64,000 bases of DNA from Thiohalocapsa sp. ML1. Its GTDB lineage: Bacteria > Pseudomonadota > Gammaproteobacteria > Chromatiales > Chromatiaceae. Below the pieces are notes generated by a model. That model ran no database searches. It saw only the letters and a list, made by a program, of their open reading frames with translations, and had not been told where the DNA came from. The stretch covers positions 1 through 64,000 of the forward strand of contig NZ_JABX01000023.1 of assembly GCF_001469165.1 (NCBI RefSeq), given 5' to 3'. This document shows, in pieces, positions 55,154 through 63,789 of the stretch; positions within the stretch are counted from its first letter, which is position 1, and the number at the start of each line of letters is the position of its first letter. Both the position numbers and the translations under genes were made by a program.

Positions 55154-56968
55154 ATGAAGATTAGTAGGATCGTTATAAGGAATTTCAGATCATTTGAATA
55201 CTTAGACGCCCCTATATCAGCAGGGACAACTTGTGTCATTGGTGAGAACAACACCGGTAAAAGCAATTTCCTCCACGCGATCCGGCTATGCCTTGATGCG
55301 GGCCTGTCTTCGACTTACCGATCACTAATGCCGAATGATATTCACTCGGTGGTGGATATCTCGCAGCCAAGCCAAGTGTTGGTCGGTCTTGAGATCACCG
55401 ACTTTGCCGGAAAAGTCAATGAAGAAGCGCTTGTTGGTGCTTGGCAGAGCGAACCGGGATTGGCCCGTTTAATCTATCGCTTCCGGCCGAAGAGGAGCAT
55501 ACGCGAGGATTTGGAGTCAGGAGAAATCGAAGCCGGTGAGCTGACGGTCGAAGACTATCACTGGGAAATCAGTGCCGGCGGTGATCCTGACCGGGATCTT
55601 GCAGAGGTCGAATGGAACGAAGATGTCGGCGCACAAATCCGGTTTTCTGACCTGCAATCGTTCCTGGTCGTGTTCCTTCCCGCTCTACGAGACGTTGAGA
55701 GCGACCTGAGACAGTACCGGGCTTCGCCTCTCGCACGACTGATCAACGCGATGGAGATCGATCAAGACGAGCGGGAGGAATTGCTCGAAAAGCTTCGTGA
55801 AGCCAATCAGGGTATCGCTGAATCGCCTTCCGTGAAGACGATTGCGGAGGCCATCGACAGATCGTTCAAGGCTGTTACCGGACCCGCGTTCAGTATGGAT
55901 GTCGATCTTGGGGTTGCTGAGCCCTCATTCCAAGCCATCGTTCGCGCCCTGCGCGTTCTGATGTCGAATGAGGCAATGAGTGATTTCGATCCGTCGGCAA
56001 ACGGTCTCGGCCTCAACAATATTCTCTATGTCTCGATCCTGATCGAGTATTTCCACAAGCGGCTTGCCCAGCAAAAATCAGCGGGGCAGATCATTCTTTT
56101 TGAAGAGCCGGAAGCGCATTTGCATCCGCAGTTGCAGCTTACCCTTTTCAACGCACTTAGTGTGCTTCCGTTCCAGTCGATCCTGACAACGCACAGTACT
56201 CATATTACAGCGCAGGCGGACCTCGCGTCCTATGTCGTACTGACGCAAACGGGGAAGCCGGCCATCGCGTCATCAGTGCCTGCTGCGAATGGCAGACTCA
56301 ATGAAGCCGATGTCAACGATCTTGAGCGCTACCTGGACGCAACCAAATCCAATCTCCTTTACGCCCGCAAGGTCATGCTGGTAGAGGGTCCGGCCGAGTT
56401 GTTCCTGATTCCTGCGCTTATTAAGCAGGTCAAGGACATCGATCTCGCCCGTGAAGGGGTGTCGGTAATTCCCATCTATGGCGTGCATTTCGATGTCTAT
56501 GCGCGCCTCTTTTCGGATAGCGGCTTACCAAAAAGGTGCGCAATTGTGACGGATGGGGATCTAAAGCCGAGTGATGCCGTACCAGGACTCGAAGGCGAGG
56601 ATGAACTGCCGCCACCACCGGACCTTGAGGCGCTTGGAAATGACTGGGTGCAGGTCTTCGCTTGCAAAACGACCTTTGAGCGGGCGCTGGTGTTTCCCGG
56701 CACACTGGAGATGTTCGCCAGGGCGGCAGAGGAAGTCGGTGCGCCTATCGTTGCGGGCCGGCTTCGGGGCGGTTTGCAGAGCATTAACGACGGTATGGAT
56801 GAGGAAGACGAAAGGAAACTGCTTAACGACCTGCGCGCGTCGGTCCTCAATACCGCTAAGCGATTCGGGAAAGCCCGCTTCGCCCAGGTGGCGGCACGAC
56901 ATGTGGACTGCGCCGAAGTCATGCCGAAATATCTCGGTGAGGCCGTCAGGTGGCTCGTTGAGGAATGA
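55154..56968 (+). CDS. gajA: Gabija GajA: OLD-family ATPase/TOPRIM nuclease
   Basis: 604 residues. Walker A GENNTGKS at 30-37 follows the SMC/RecF-like start ISRIVIRNFRSFEYLD. ABC-type signature/Walker B FEEPEAHLHP is near 316-325, with TTHSTH at about 345-350. The TOPRIM domain has the Glu in VEGPAELFLIP (about 410-420) and DGD at about 466-468. This is the OLD nuclease layout of GajA, which nicks specific DNA when nucleotide levels drop during phage attack. The next gene, overlapping by 4 bp, is a UvrD-like helicase, which defines Gabija rather than a lone OLD protein. Codon use and composition are AT-richer than the neighbours, suggesting transfer. Confidence 0.92.
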   Translation: MKISRIVIRNFRSFEYLDAPISAGTTCVIGENNTGKSNFLHAIRLCLDAGLSSTYRSLMPNDIHSVVDISQPSQVLVGLEITDFAGKVNEEALVGAWQSEPGLARLIYRFRPKRSIREDLESGEIEAGELTVEDYHWEISAGGDPDRDLAEVEWNEDVGAQIRFSDLQSFLVVFLPALRDVESDLRQYRASPLARLINAMEIDQDEREELLEKLREANQGIAESPSVKTIAEAIDRSFKAVTGPAFSMDVDLGVAEPSFQAIVRALRVLMSNEAMSDFDPSANGLGLNNILYVSILIEYFHKRLAQQKSAGQIILFEEPEAHLHPQLQLTLFNALSVLPFQSILTTHSTHITAQADLASYVVLTQTGKPAIASSVPAANGRLNEADVNDLERYLDATKSNLLYARKVMLVEGPAELFLIPALIKQVKDIDLAREGVSVIPIYGVHFDVYARLFSDSGLPKRCAIVTDGDLKPSDAVPGLEGEDELPPPPDLEALGNDWVQVFACKTTFERALVFPGTLEMFARAAEEVGAPIVAGRLRGGLQSINDGMDEEDERKLLNDLRASVLNTAKRFGKARFAQVAARHVDCAEVMPKYLGEAVRWLVEE

Positions 56969-58731
56969 ATCTCACCACCGAACAAAAGACCGCCGTTCGC
57001 TGTGATGGGAACGTTCTGATCACGGCCTGTCCCGGCAGCGGCAAGACACGGGTCATCATCTCAAAGCTGGTCCGGGCCATGGATGAAGTCCGGGACACGC
57101 CGCGCATGCTCGCCTGCATTACCTACACCAATACCGCAGTTCACGAGATCGAGGCAAGGCTTCGCCACCATGCGCAACCCGGTGACGAGAATTTCTACGA
57201 TGTTTGCACCATCCACTCGTTTTGTCTGAATCACATATTTCGCCCTTTTTGCCATCTGATTGACGGTTACAAGCAGGGATTCAAGGTTCTGACGCCTGAT
57301 AGCGAAGAGTTTGCTCATTATGTTGCATCAACCTGGGAAAGGTATGGGCGATATGACGTGACTTTCAGGGATATCGACGAGTTCGTAAATCTGCGGATCA
57401 ACCCCGAGGGTGAGCCTGTCGGGTACGGAATCGAGCGGGGCACGCTAACCCCGGAAGTGGCGAACACCTTCTGGGAAACGATCCGACGTGCCGGATACAT
57501 CGATTTTTCGAGCATCATCTACTACTCGCTTCTGCTGCTCCGGGACCGGCTCGAGATTCTTGACTATGTTGCTTCTCGATTTGCATGGATTCTGGTCGAT
57601 GAGTTTCAGGACACATCCGATCTTCAGGTCGAAATCCTTTCCCTGATCGGCGATCGTCGGCGGACCCGATTCTTTCTCGTCGGTGATCCGCTCCAATCCA
57701 TTTTCGGCTTCGCCGGAGCAAGACCCGATCTTGCCGACGATTTTGCCGGTCGCATCGGAGCCAGGACGGATTTACCGCTTTCCGGGAATTTCCGATCCAG
57801 CCAGCCAATCGTGGATCATGCTGAGTTGATTTTTGTTCGTACCCCGCCCATGGAGGCGCTTGGCCCTGTAAGGGCCTATACGGAGCTGCCGCAGTGGCAG
57901 CACGGGGGCTCGGCTTTTGAAGTGCTCACGGATTACTTCCTTCCAGCTCTTGATGGTTTGGGGATTCCGTATGGCAATGCCGCAGTGCTTGCCTCGACCT
58001 GGTTCCCGTTGTTCCCTCTGGGCAGACAACTACGCAAATACGGCATTAGCATCGTAGGTCCCGGCGCACGACCATATAAGCGTAGATCGCAGTTTGCGCC
58101 GCTCGCTGAGCAGGTCTGTGGCTATCTGATGGAATCGAACCCGGACACAATCGTCGGGATTGAGCGCACACTGTTTAATACGCTTCTCGACATGACAGGC
58201 CGCGCGAACTTCGATGTCTTTTCGTATCGCGGCCGCGTTGTTGTGTTTCGGCTGCTGGAAAAAGGGAAGGAACTATACGAAGTTCACATGGGCGCGATTT
58301 CCTGGCTGGAAGCGGCAGCCAACGCGTTTTCCGACGTTCTCATTGATGCGGAATACATCACAGAAGGGGAACGACATCTGTTTGCCGCTTCCGTGGGGGA
58401 GATGAAGTCGGATATGCAACGAAATAATGTGGATTTAGCCAATCTTGCAATTGCTGATGTGGGAATTTATGCCAGCCCGGATGCTGCGCTCAAGCTTTCA
58501 ACGCTCCATTACGCGAAAGGCCGGGAATACGATGCTGTTGCCATGATCGACATGCATGAAGGAAAGATTCCGCATTGCTACTCAAGGACAGAGGAGGAGG
58601 TTCTTGAATTTAAGCGTCTATTCTATGTTGGAGCAACCCGCGCAAAGCGTTTTCTCCTATATGTCACGGACGATTCGGGCCGTAATGGACCATCTCGATT
58701 TCTGCGCGAGATTCAAGACTCGTTTAGGTAA
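56965..58731 (+). CDS. gajB: Gabija GajB: UvrD-like helicase
   Basis: 588 residues, superfamily-1 helicase. Motif I is CPGSGKT at 22-28 (LITACPGSGKTRVI), motif II VDEFQDTSD near 211-219, motif III LVGDPLQSIFGFAGA near 238-252, and motif V/VI regions STLHYAKGREYDAVAMID and RLFYVGATRAKRFLLYV near the end. It starts inside the gajA stop (ATGA), so the two are co-translated. GajB senses DNA ends or turnover and activates GajA in Gabija. Longer than the best-known GajB (about 494 residues). Same AT-richer composition as gajA. Confidence 0.92.
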   Translation: MNLTTEQKTAVRCDGNVLITACPGSGKTRVIISKLVRAMDEVRDTPRMLACITYTNTAVHEIEARLRHHAQPGDENFYDVCTIHSFCLNHIFRPFCHLIDGYKQGFKVLTPDSEEFAHYVASTWERYGRYDVTFRDIDEFVNLRINPEGEPVGYGIERGTLTPEVANTFWETIRRAGYIDFSSIIYYSLLLLRDRLEILDYVASRFAWILVDEFQDTSDLQVEILSLIGDRRRTRFFLVGDPLQSIFGFAGARPDLADDFAGRIGARTDLPLSGNFRSSQPIVDHAELIFVRTPPMEALGPVRAYTELPQWQHGGSAFEVLTDYFLPALDGLGIPYGNAAVLASTWFPLFPLGRQLRKYGISIVGPGARPYKRRSQFAPLAEQVCGYLMESNPDTIVGIERTLFNTLLDMTGRANFDVFSYRGRVVVFRLLEKGKELYEVHMGAISWLEAAANAFSDVLIDAEYITEGERHLFAASVGEMKSDMQRNNVDLANLAIADVGIYASPDAALKLSTLHYAKGREYDAVAMIDMHEGKIPHCYSRTEEEVLEFKRLFYVGATRAKRFLLYVTDDSGRNGPSRFLREIQDSFR

Positions 58732-58784
58732 GTGGCGTCAATTGTAAAAATCTATGGCTAACAATCGCATACACTCGAGTTCCA

Positions 58785-58848
58785 GGGACAGTTTACTTAA
58801 TTCGGTCTCGATAGCCAGCTAAGAGATAAGTAAACTGTCCCGTAACTT
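58785..58848 (+). repeat. RAYT/REP-like palindrome, right copy
   Basis: Perfect 15-bp arms GGGACAGTTTACTTA (58785-58799) and TAAGTAAACTGTCCC (58827-58841) enclose a 27-nt centre with TTCGGTCTCG and AGCCAGCTAAGAGA. The left copy is at 54824. This is the type of palindrome found beside RAYT-type transposase genes, and one such gene starts at the right edge of the window. Confidence 0.85.
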
Positions 58849-58867
58849 GAGCTCGGAACTGCTAGCC

Positions 58868-59195
58868 GCCGTCGGTGCAGCACCGCCTCCACCGACTTGG
58901 CGACGAGGATGCGGGCGAGCCTCTCTAGCAGCGTGTCGCTGTCGGCGGCTCGCGCACGCTGTCGCTGGGCGGGCCGAAACTGCGCTCCATCTGGCGCTCG
59001 ATCAGACGCAGCAGGGCGGTTGCCTCGCCGAGGCGTTGGCGTTGGTCGAGGCCCTGATTGATGCCTTGCTCGATGTAGTGGTCGATGAAGGTCTGCATGA
59101 GCGGTTTTCCGTTAGAGGTCTGTTGCAGCAGGGTGCGGACGGTCGGCTCTTCGACCCGCTGCGTACTTTTGGACGAAGTAGTGCAGCAAATAGCC
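58868..59195 (-). pseudogene. Broken Rpn/PD-(D/E)XK nuclease-transposase gene, DUF4351 end
   Basis: Read on the minus strand, three frames join into one family product: YLLHYFVQKYAAGR, then VEEPTVRTLLQQTSNGKPLMQTFIDHYIEQGINQG and LGEATALLRLIERQMERSFG, then RAADSDTLLERLARILVAKSVEAVL. These are the C-terminal part and the DUF4351 domain of Rpn-type recombination/nuclease proteins. At least two frameshifts (near 59150 and 58940) break it, and the catalytic domain is missing. It is a remnant next to the right border of the Gabija island. Confidence 0.65.
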
Positions 59196-59319
59196 CGGAT
59201 GGGGCGCCGCGATATCCGGGGTCAGCGACGGTTGCCGGAGGCCGCGTTCATCCATCCGGGCTGCGCTGGCTGCATCATGATAGGGAACGCGTGAGCGGCA
59301 AGGTGCTCGACACCTTGCC

Positions 59320-59490
59320 TCAATCGACTGCCGGATCTGGTCTTGAGATACGGACATGATCTGCGCCGACCGTGAGCATGGCACCGTCGGCAAGGGCATC
59401 GGCATAGCGCTCGATGACCCGTTCCATCAGGGCGATTCGCTGTGCGGCGGGAAGATCGGGCAGGCGCACGATGCCGGTGTGGGGCTCGTC
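59320..59490 (-). pseudogene. Remnant of a DUF5615 PIN-like protein
   Basis: PHTGIVRLPDLPAAQRIALMERVIERYADALADGAMLTVGADHVRI matches the C-terminal half of DUF5615 proteins, which are PIN-like and often toxin-antitoxin partners. The longer frame to 59727 reads Pro/Arg-rich nonsense upstream, so the catalytic N-terminal half with its Asp residues is gone. Confidence 0.5.
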
Positions 59491-59693
59491 GCGGTGGAAC
59501 TGAGTTGGAGATGAGTCAGGGTATCCGGTATGCAGTTTGGCCGATAGCGAACGTTCATTTGGTTCGCTGACGGAGGAGGTGGGTCCGCGACTTCGCGGCA
59601 AGGGACGGGGGAGGTCGTGTGGAGAAGGCTCCGACAGGTCCGAGGCGGTGCGCACGGGTGTAGGGGGCGCGGTCGAGGCCGGCGCACAAAAAA

Positions 59694-59709
59694 CCCCGCA
59701 ACGGCGGGG
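59694..59709 (-). terminator. Intrinsic terminator of the serine hydrolase gene
   Basis: Read on the minus strand: CCCCGC-CGTT-GCGGGG followed by six T. It lies about 80 bp beyond the serine hydrolase stop and is a clean intrinsic terminator. Confidence 0.85.
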
Positions 59710-59787
59710 CCAAGGTTGCTTGCTCAAACGGAACCACGCTCCTCAGCGCCGCCGACCCCAAGCACGGCCGGCGGCATCGCGTCGTGC

Positions 59788-60756
59788 TCAGGCCAGCCGG
59801 TGATGGCTCTGCATGTGCAGATAGACCTGGTTCGACACCTCGCGCATCGCGTTGCTGCGGTTGGTGATCCAGGTGCCGTAATGGTCGGTGCGGTTCGACT
59901 TCTCGATGATGCCGACGAAGGTGTACGGACGCGGCCGGCCGCGGGTGTCGCGACACTCGATGATGCCCATGTTGCCGCACAGCATCGCCGTGGACCCGGT
60001 CTTGTCGTAGACCCGGACATCGGACGGCATGTTCCTCACGCCGCGCGTGATGCGGTCGTGGTTCGGCAGCGCCATGATGTCCAGCAGCTCCGACGAATGC
60101 GGCATCTGCCGGTGCCACTGCGCGAACAGGAAGCGGCTGTAATCCCGTGCCGATGCCCGGTTGAGGTAGGTGCGCCCGTTGCTCGGGATGTACTCCACGA
60201 TGCTGGTCTGGCGGAAGACCCGGGGCGCGTGGCGCTTCAGCACGCGCTCGGTGGCCTGCGCGCCCAGATTGCCGTTGTAGCGGCTGACGATCTGCATGAT
60301 CTCGTTCGTCGCGCTGTTGCTGCTCTTGCGGATCATCTGCTCCATGGTGCCGCGGATCGAAGCGGTGTATTGCAGCCGGCCCGGATTGTCCTTGAGCGTG
60401 TAGAAGAAGGCCTGCGCGACGAAGGGCTTCATCATGCTCGCGGCCTGGAGAGGCTCTTCTTCGTTGATGGACACGAGCTTCTTGCGGCCGGTGAAGTCGT
60501 AAACGGACCAAGCCGTCTTCTCGTCCCAGCGGATCTTGCCCTCCGCGCGGAGCCGGTTGACGAGGCTCACGACCTGGCCCTGCAGCGTGGGCAAGCGCGC
60601 TGCGTCGGCGGCCATGGGCAGGCCACCGAGCACGGCGCCTGTTGCCAACAGCGTGCGGCCGATGAAGCTGCGGCGGTCCATCGTCGGTGCGTCGCCCGAC
60701 AGGTCGGCGCTGCTGCGCGCGCCGTGGAGCTGTTCGTTCTGCGATATGCCAAACAT
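59788..60756 (-). CDS. Tat-exported serine hydrolase (class A beta-lactamase-like)
   Basis: 322 residues from ATG 60756, which has a GGGGGT ribosome site. A later start (MDRRSFIG, 25 residues on) is also possible. A Tat signal is evident: DRRSFIGRTLLATGAVLGGLPMAADA. The serine penicilloyl motifs are S107-M-M-K110 (QAASMMKPFVAQ), an SxN-like KSSNSATNE near 140, and K252-T-G254 (VYDKTGSTA). The Glu166 loop of true class A enzymes is not obvious, so beta-lactam hydrolysis is doubtful. A carboxypeptidase/transpeptidase-like or other ester role is more likely. Followed by a clean terminator. Confidence 0.85.
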   Translation of the reverse strand: MFGISQNEQLHGARSSADLSGDAPTMDRRSFIGRTLLATGAVLGGLPMAADAARLPTLQGQVVSLVNRLRAEGKIRWDEKTAWSVYDFTGRKKLVSINEEEPLQAASMMKPFVAQAFFYTLKDNPGRLQYTASIRGTMEQMIRKSSNSATNEIMQIVSRYNGNLGAQATERVLKRHAPRVFRQTSIVEYIPSNGRTYLNRASARDYSRFLFAQWHRQMPHSSELLDIMALPNHDRITRGVRNMPSDVRVYDKTGSTAMLCGNMGIIECRDTRGRPRPYTFVGIIEKSNRTDHYGTWITNRSNAMREVSNQVYLHMQSHHRLA

Positions 60757-60918
60757 GCTGGTTACCCCCGGTGTACCGGCATTGTGCGAATGCGGAAAAA
60801 TCCGTCTGCGATGCCCGCAAGCGGACATCGCTCCCCCCGGACACGACGGGTCCACCACAAGGCGATGTGCTCAAAGGATAGGCAGGAGCGTCCGGAAAAA
60901 CAAGTCCGCATCAAAAGA

Positions 60919-60952
60919 AAAACCACGGCAAGTCAGCCGACTCCGGGGTTTT
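60919..60952. terminator. Hairpin between the serine hydrolase and the 604-residue gene
   Basis: AAAACCACGG (60919-60928) pairs with CCGGGGTTTT (60943-60952) with one mismatch. A T-run (TTTTTCTTTT) follows on the minus strand, so it would terminate the minus-strand gene at 61092. The rest of the 335-bp gap shows nothing clear. Confidence 0.55.
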
Positions 60953-61091
60953 CTTAAAGCGGGGCGGGAAGACGGGCTGTCGGGGCGTGGCGACATGCCG
61001 CGCGCCGGGCGGGCTGCTCGGTGCATGGCAACGGCGAGTCCGGTGCTGCGACCCAGGCGCCAAGGTCTCGGCGGCGCTGAGCGGGGCGTCG

Positions 61092-62906
61092 TCAGCCCTG
61101 CCGACGGCGTGGGCGGCGCAGTTCTTCGGTGGGCTCGGTGACGCCGCGCAGGTGGCTGGTCATGATGATGCCGCTGTGGCGGTGGCGGCGGCGCGCGCTC
61201 GGATAGCTCGGGGTGCCCAGGCGCGGCTCCATGGCATCGAGCTCGAACAGCATGAAGTGTGGGGTGATGGCACGCAGGCGCTTGAGCCGCGTAGCGACCC
61301 GCAGGTGGCGGGTGCGGATCTGGATCGGGCAGCCCACCGGCAACGAGCTGCGCGGGGAGGAGATCACGCACCAGCCCAGATCGTCGTCGTAGGCGAGCAG
61401 GCAGGGCACCTGGCCTGCGCTGTGGTCGGGGGCGTCCTCGCTCACCGCTGCGAAGACGTTCACCAGGGTCGCGAAGCGGGCGCGGCGCGTAATGCCGATG
61501 ACGATTTGTGCATCGTCGAGGCGCACGATCCGCGCGACCTCTCCGATGGAGGGCCGCAGAAAGCCCTCGTCGCCGATGCCGTAGACGACAACCGAGCCCA
61601 GGGCGATGGGCTTGGTGTAGCGCGTCTCCTTGGTGCTGACGATGCTGTGCTGATCGCTCTGCTGGAGCACAACCCATTCGGTGCCGAGGGCGCCTTCGCC
61701 GCTGTCGTTCTGTGTCGCCGAGCGTCCGGCAAAGGCCGCGTTGCCGAGCATATGCGCCCGCTTCGCCTGGTCTGCGGTGAAGACCATCTGCAGGTGCGCG
61801 CTGACCCGGTCGAAGCCGGTTTCCAGGCGAAAATCGCAGCGATGCCGTTCGCTCTGGTCGGGGCGGTGGGGCGGCACGCCGTGCTCCAGGCTGCGCAACA
61901 TCGCGCGCAGAATGGGCCGGCGCGCGAGCGGTGGCAGGCCGGCGAGGCAGGCGGCAGTCGCGCTGCTGGCCTGCGTCAGATGTTGGCGCCCCGTCTCCTT
62001 GTCTTGGCGGACCGCGTCGGCGAGCACGTTGCAGTCGATGAGCACCCGATGGATGGTCCCCTGTGCCGCCGAGCGGCTGGGTGGCCCGTCTTGGTGTGCA
62101 TGGGTGAAGCGCACGATGCCGCCGACGGCGATCTTCGGCAGATAGCTGATGACGAGTGCGTCCGGCAATGCGACACAATAGCTGTCGAGGAAGCGCTGGC
62201 GCCGCTTGCTCCAGGTGAAACAGTCGAATAGGCCGAAAGCCTGGATCAGCGCGTAGATGCGCTGCGGGCGGGTGGTGCCGTCGGTGTCCAGCAAGAGACG
62301 GTCATCGCACATGGCCGGCACGGCGGTGTTCTGCACGCCGGCGCGGCAGAGCACGCAATACAGGGTGTTGACCGCCAGCCAGGCGTTTTGCGGCAGGGGC
62401 TGGAAGCGCAGCGCGCGCAGCCGCTGCTGCAGGTGCGTGAGCTCCATGACGCGGGTGGCGGACTCCAGGATGTGCGTGAGCTCGGCCCGGCCATGGCGTT
62501 CATCGGTGCGGTAGTCGGCTTCGACCACCGACAGATAGCAGGCGCCGAGCGCGCCGATGACCTCATCGGTCATGTCCAGCAGCTCACGCTGCGGCTGCGG
62601 CTCGGGCACGCCGTCTTCGTTCTTGCGCAACGCATCTCGCGCTGCGGCGAAGGTTGGCCATAGCCGCTGCTGTAGGGCGGTCGCGAGCTTGATGCGCTTG
62701 GCGGCGGCCAGGTTGCTGCGGTTCAGGGTCCGCACCTGAAACAGCGCTTCCTTCAGCAGCAGTTGCGGGGACTCGAACTCGTCATCAAGGTTGCGGATGA
62801 GCTTAGTGGGCGAGCCGACCGGGCTCGCGCCCCATTGGCTCGGCGAGGCGATGCCGAATCTGAGATCCAGCCGATCGGGCTGCGGTGATTGGTTGCGAAA
62901 AAACAT
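61092..62906 (-). CDS. Conserved hypothetical protein, 604 residues
   Basis: Start at ATG 62906 (MFFRNQSPQPDRLDLRFG) rather than 62984. No signal peptide. The N-terminal half is helical: LLLKEALFQVRTLNRSNLAAAKRIKLATALQQRLWP, then LGACYLSVVEADYRTDE. LNR and the helix-rich opening resemble a family of putative cyclic-di-GMP or PilZ-associated proteins in beta/gammaproteobacteria. The C-terminal third has beta-rich blocks such as IALGSVVVYGIGDEG and ARIVRLDDAQIVIGITR, then LPVGCPIQIRTRHLRVATRLKRLRA. I cannot point to a full PilZ RxxxR motif. The gene stands alone. The function is unknown. Confidence 0.6.
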   Translation of the reverse strand: MFFRNQSPQPDRLDLRFGIASPSQWGASPVGSPTKLIRNLDDEFESPQLLLKEALFQVRTLNRSNLAAAKRIKLATALQQRLWPTFAAARDALRKNEDGVPEPQPQRELLDMTDEVIGALGACYLSVVEADYRTDERHGRAELTHILESATRVMELTHLQQRLRALRFQPLPQNAWLAVNTLYCVLCRAGVQNTAVPAMCDDRLLLDTDGTTRPQRIYALIQAFGLFDCFTWSKRRQRFLDSYCVALPDALVISYLPKIAVGGIVRFTHAHQDGPPSRSAAQGTIHRVLIDCNVLADAVRQDKETGRQHLTQASSATAACLAGLPPLARRPILRAMLRSLEHGVPPHRPDQSERHRCDFRLETGFDRVSAHLQMVFTADQAKRAHMLGNAAFAGRSATQNDSGEGALGTEWVVLQQSDQHSIVSTKETRYTKPIALGSVVVYGIGDEGFLRPSIGEVARIVRLDDAQIVIGITRRARFATLVNVFAAVSEDAPDHSAGQVPCLLAYDDDLGWCVISSPRSSLPVGCPIQIRTRHLRVATRLKRLRAITPHFMLFELDAMEPRLGTPSYPSARRRHRHSGIIMTSHLRGVTEPTEELRRPRRRQG

Positions 62907-63315
62907 CCCCGGGCCTTTGAGCGACGGTGCGCTCAGCGTGAGCTGTGGCTCGTCCGGGCGGCAATCCCACCTGCACGCCATCACGGGCGACTGGCGGTCT
63001 CGTTGCTGCGGGACCGCTCGTGTTCTGTGGTACGACTGCGAGCGAGCCGAGCCTTGGCTCCCGTTCGCGCGGCCGTCCGCCGTAGTGCTGTGCGCTGTCG
63101 CCCGCCATTAACCCTGCGCCCGTCCCCTGGAGGTAGCTCGTCGGGATGTGATTCGGCCGTGGTGCTGCCCTCGCTTAGGGAGGAGCCCGTGCCCGCGCCT
63201 GAATTCAGCATACGGGAAGGCCGCGGCGGCACACGTGCGGACTATCACAGTTCCGCCTGGTACTACTGTGGTGGAGGAGCATTTGGCCCGGGGCATCCGA
63301 GCACATGCTCCGGGG
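62907..63315. other. Gap between the 604-residue gene and the PHA-system gene, nothing recognised
   Basis: About 410 bp. Frames across it on either strand show only low-complexity Arg/Ala content; no promoter, repeat or RNA stands out. Confidence 0.5.
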
Positions 63316-63627
63316 TCAGTCGTCCGGATCGGGCGGTGCCAGCGCGCCGCGGGCGGCAAGGGTCTCGTCCACCTTGTCGGCGATCTGCCGCTCGATCTGG
63401 CCCTTCACCGCCGTCAACAGCAACCCGAGCTTGATGCTCAGGTCCAGGGCCTCTTCGGTGACCGTAATCTGCCCCGAGACACCGGAGCGCCAAAAGCTGA
63501 GCGTGTCGCCGTCCCATGCGTAGTCGGCACCGAACTCGCTGTCGACCCGCTCCGCGATGCGCTCGACCTCCGCCTTCGCCTCCACGAGCGTGAGCGTGTG
63601 CTGGCGCACGATGTGGATAATGGACAT
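63316..63627 (-). CDS. Polyhydroxyalkanoic-acid-system family protein
   Basis: 103 residues from ATG 63627, with a GGAGG ribosome site 9 bp before it. SIIHIVRQHTLTLVEAKAEVERIAERVDSEFGADYAWDGDTLSFWRSGVSGQITVTEEALDLSIKLGLLL, read in pieces, is the pattern of the small proteins named for polyhydroxyalkanoate granule systems (H-L-x-A-x-x-A, then G-x-I-x-V). The precise role is unclear. It stands alone, with no PHA synthase near. Confidence 0.85.
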   Translation of the reverse strand: MSIIHIVRQHTLTLVEAKAEVERIAERVDSEFGADYAWDGDTLSFWRSGVSGQITVTEEALDLSIKLGLLLTAVKGQIERQIADKVDETLAARGALAPPDPDD

Positions 63628-63789
63628 GCACTTGGCCTCCTCGGCGGCGCGGCTGGCCGCGCCTTGCTGTTCTCGGGCACGCGCCCGCGGCGTCGCGCGG
63701 TTCCCGCGCAGCGGGGCCCCGCGCCCGGCCGCCCGCTGCACCGCACGCAAGGTTAGTACAGATCCGGGGGCCGGTGGCCAGTGCCGCCA

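Noticed and set aside
55154-56968. Stand-alone OLD nuclease or a different two-gene defence type (Septu, retron partner)
   Set aside because: The 4-bp overlap with a UvrD-like helicase and the intact TOPRIM residues fit Gabija; there is no HNH gene for Septu and no reverse transcriptase.
59788-60756. Antibiotic-resistance beta-lactamase
   Set aside because: SxxK and KTG are present, but the class A Glu166 loop is not evident and the Tat-exported relatives are mostly of unknown function.
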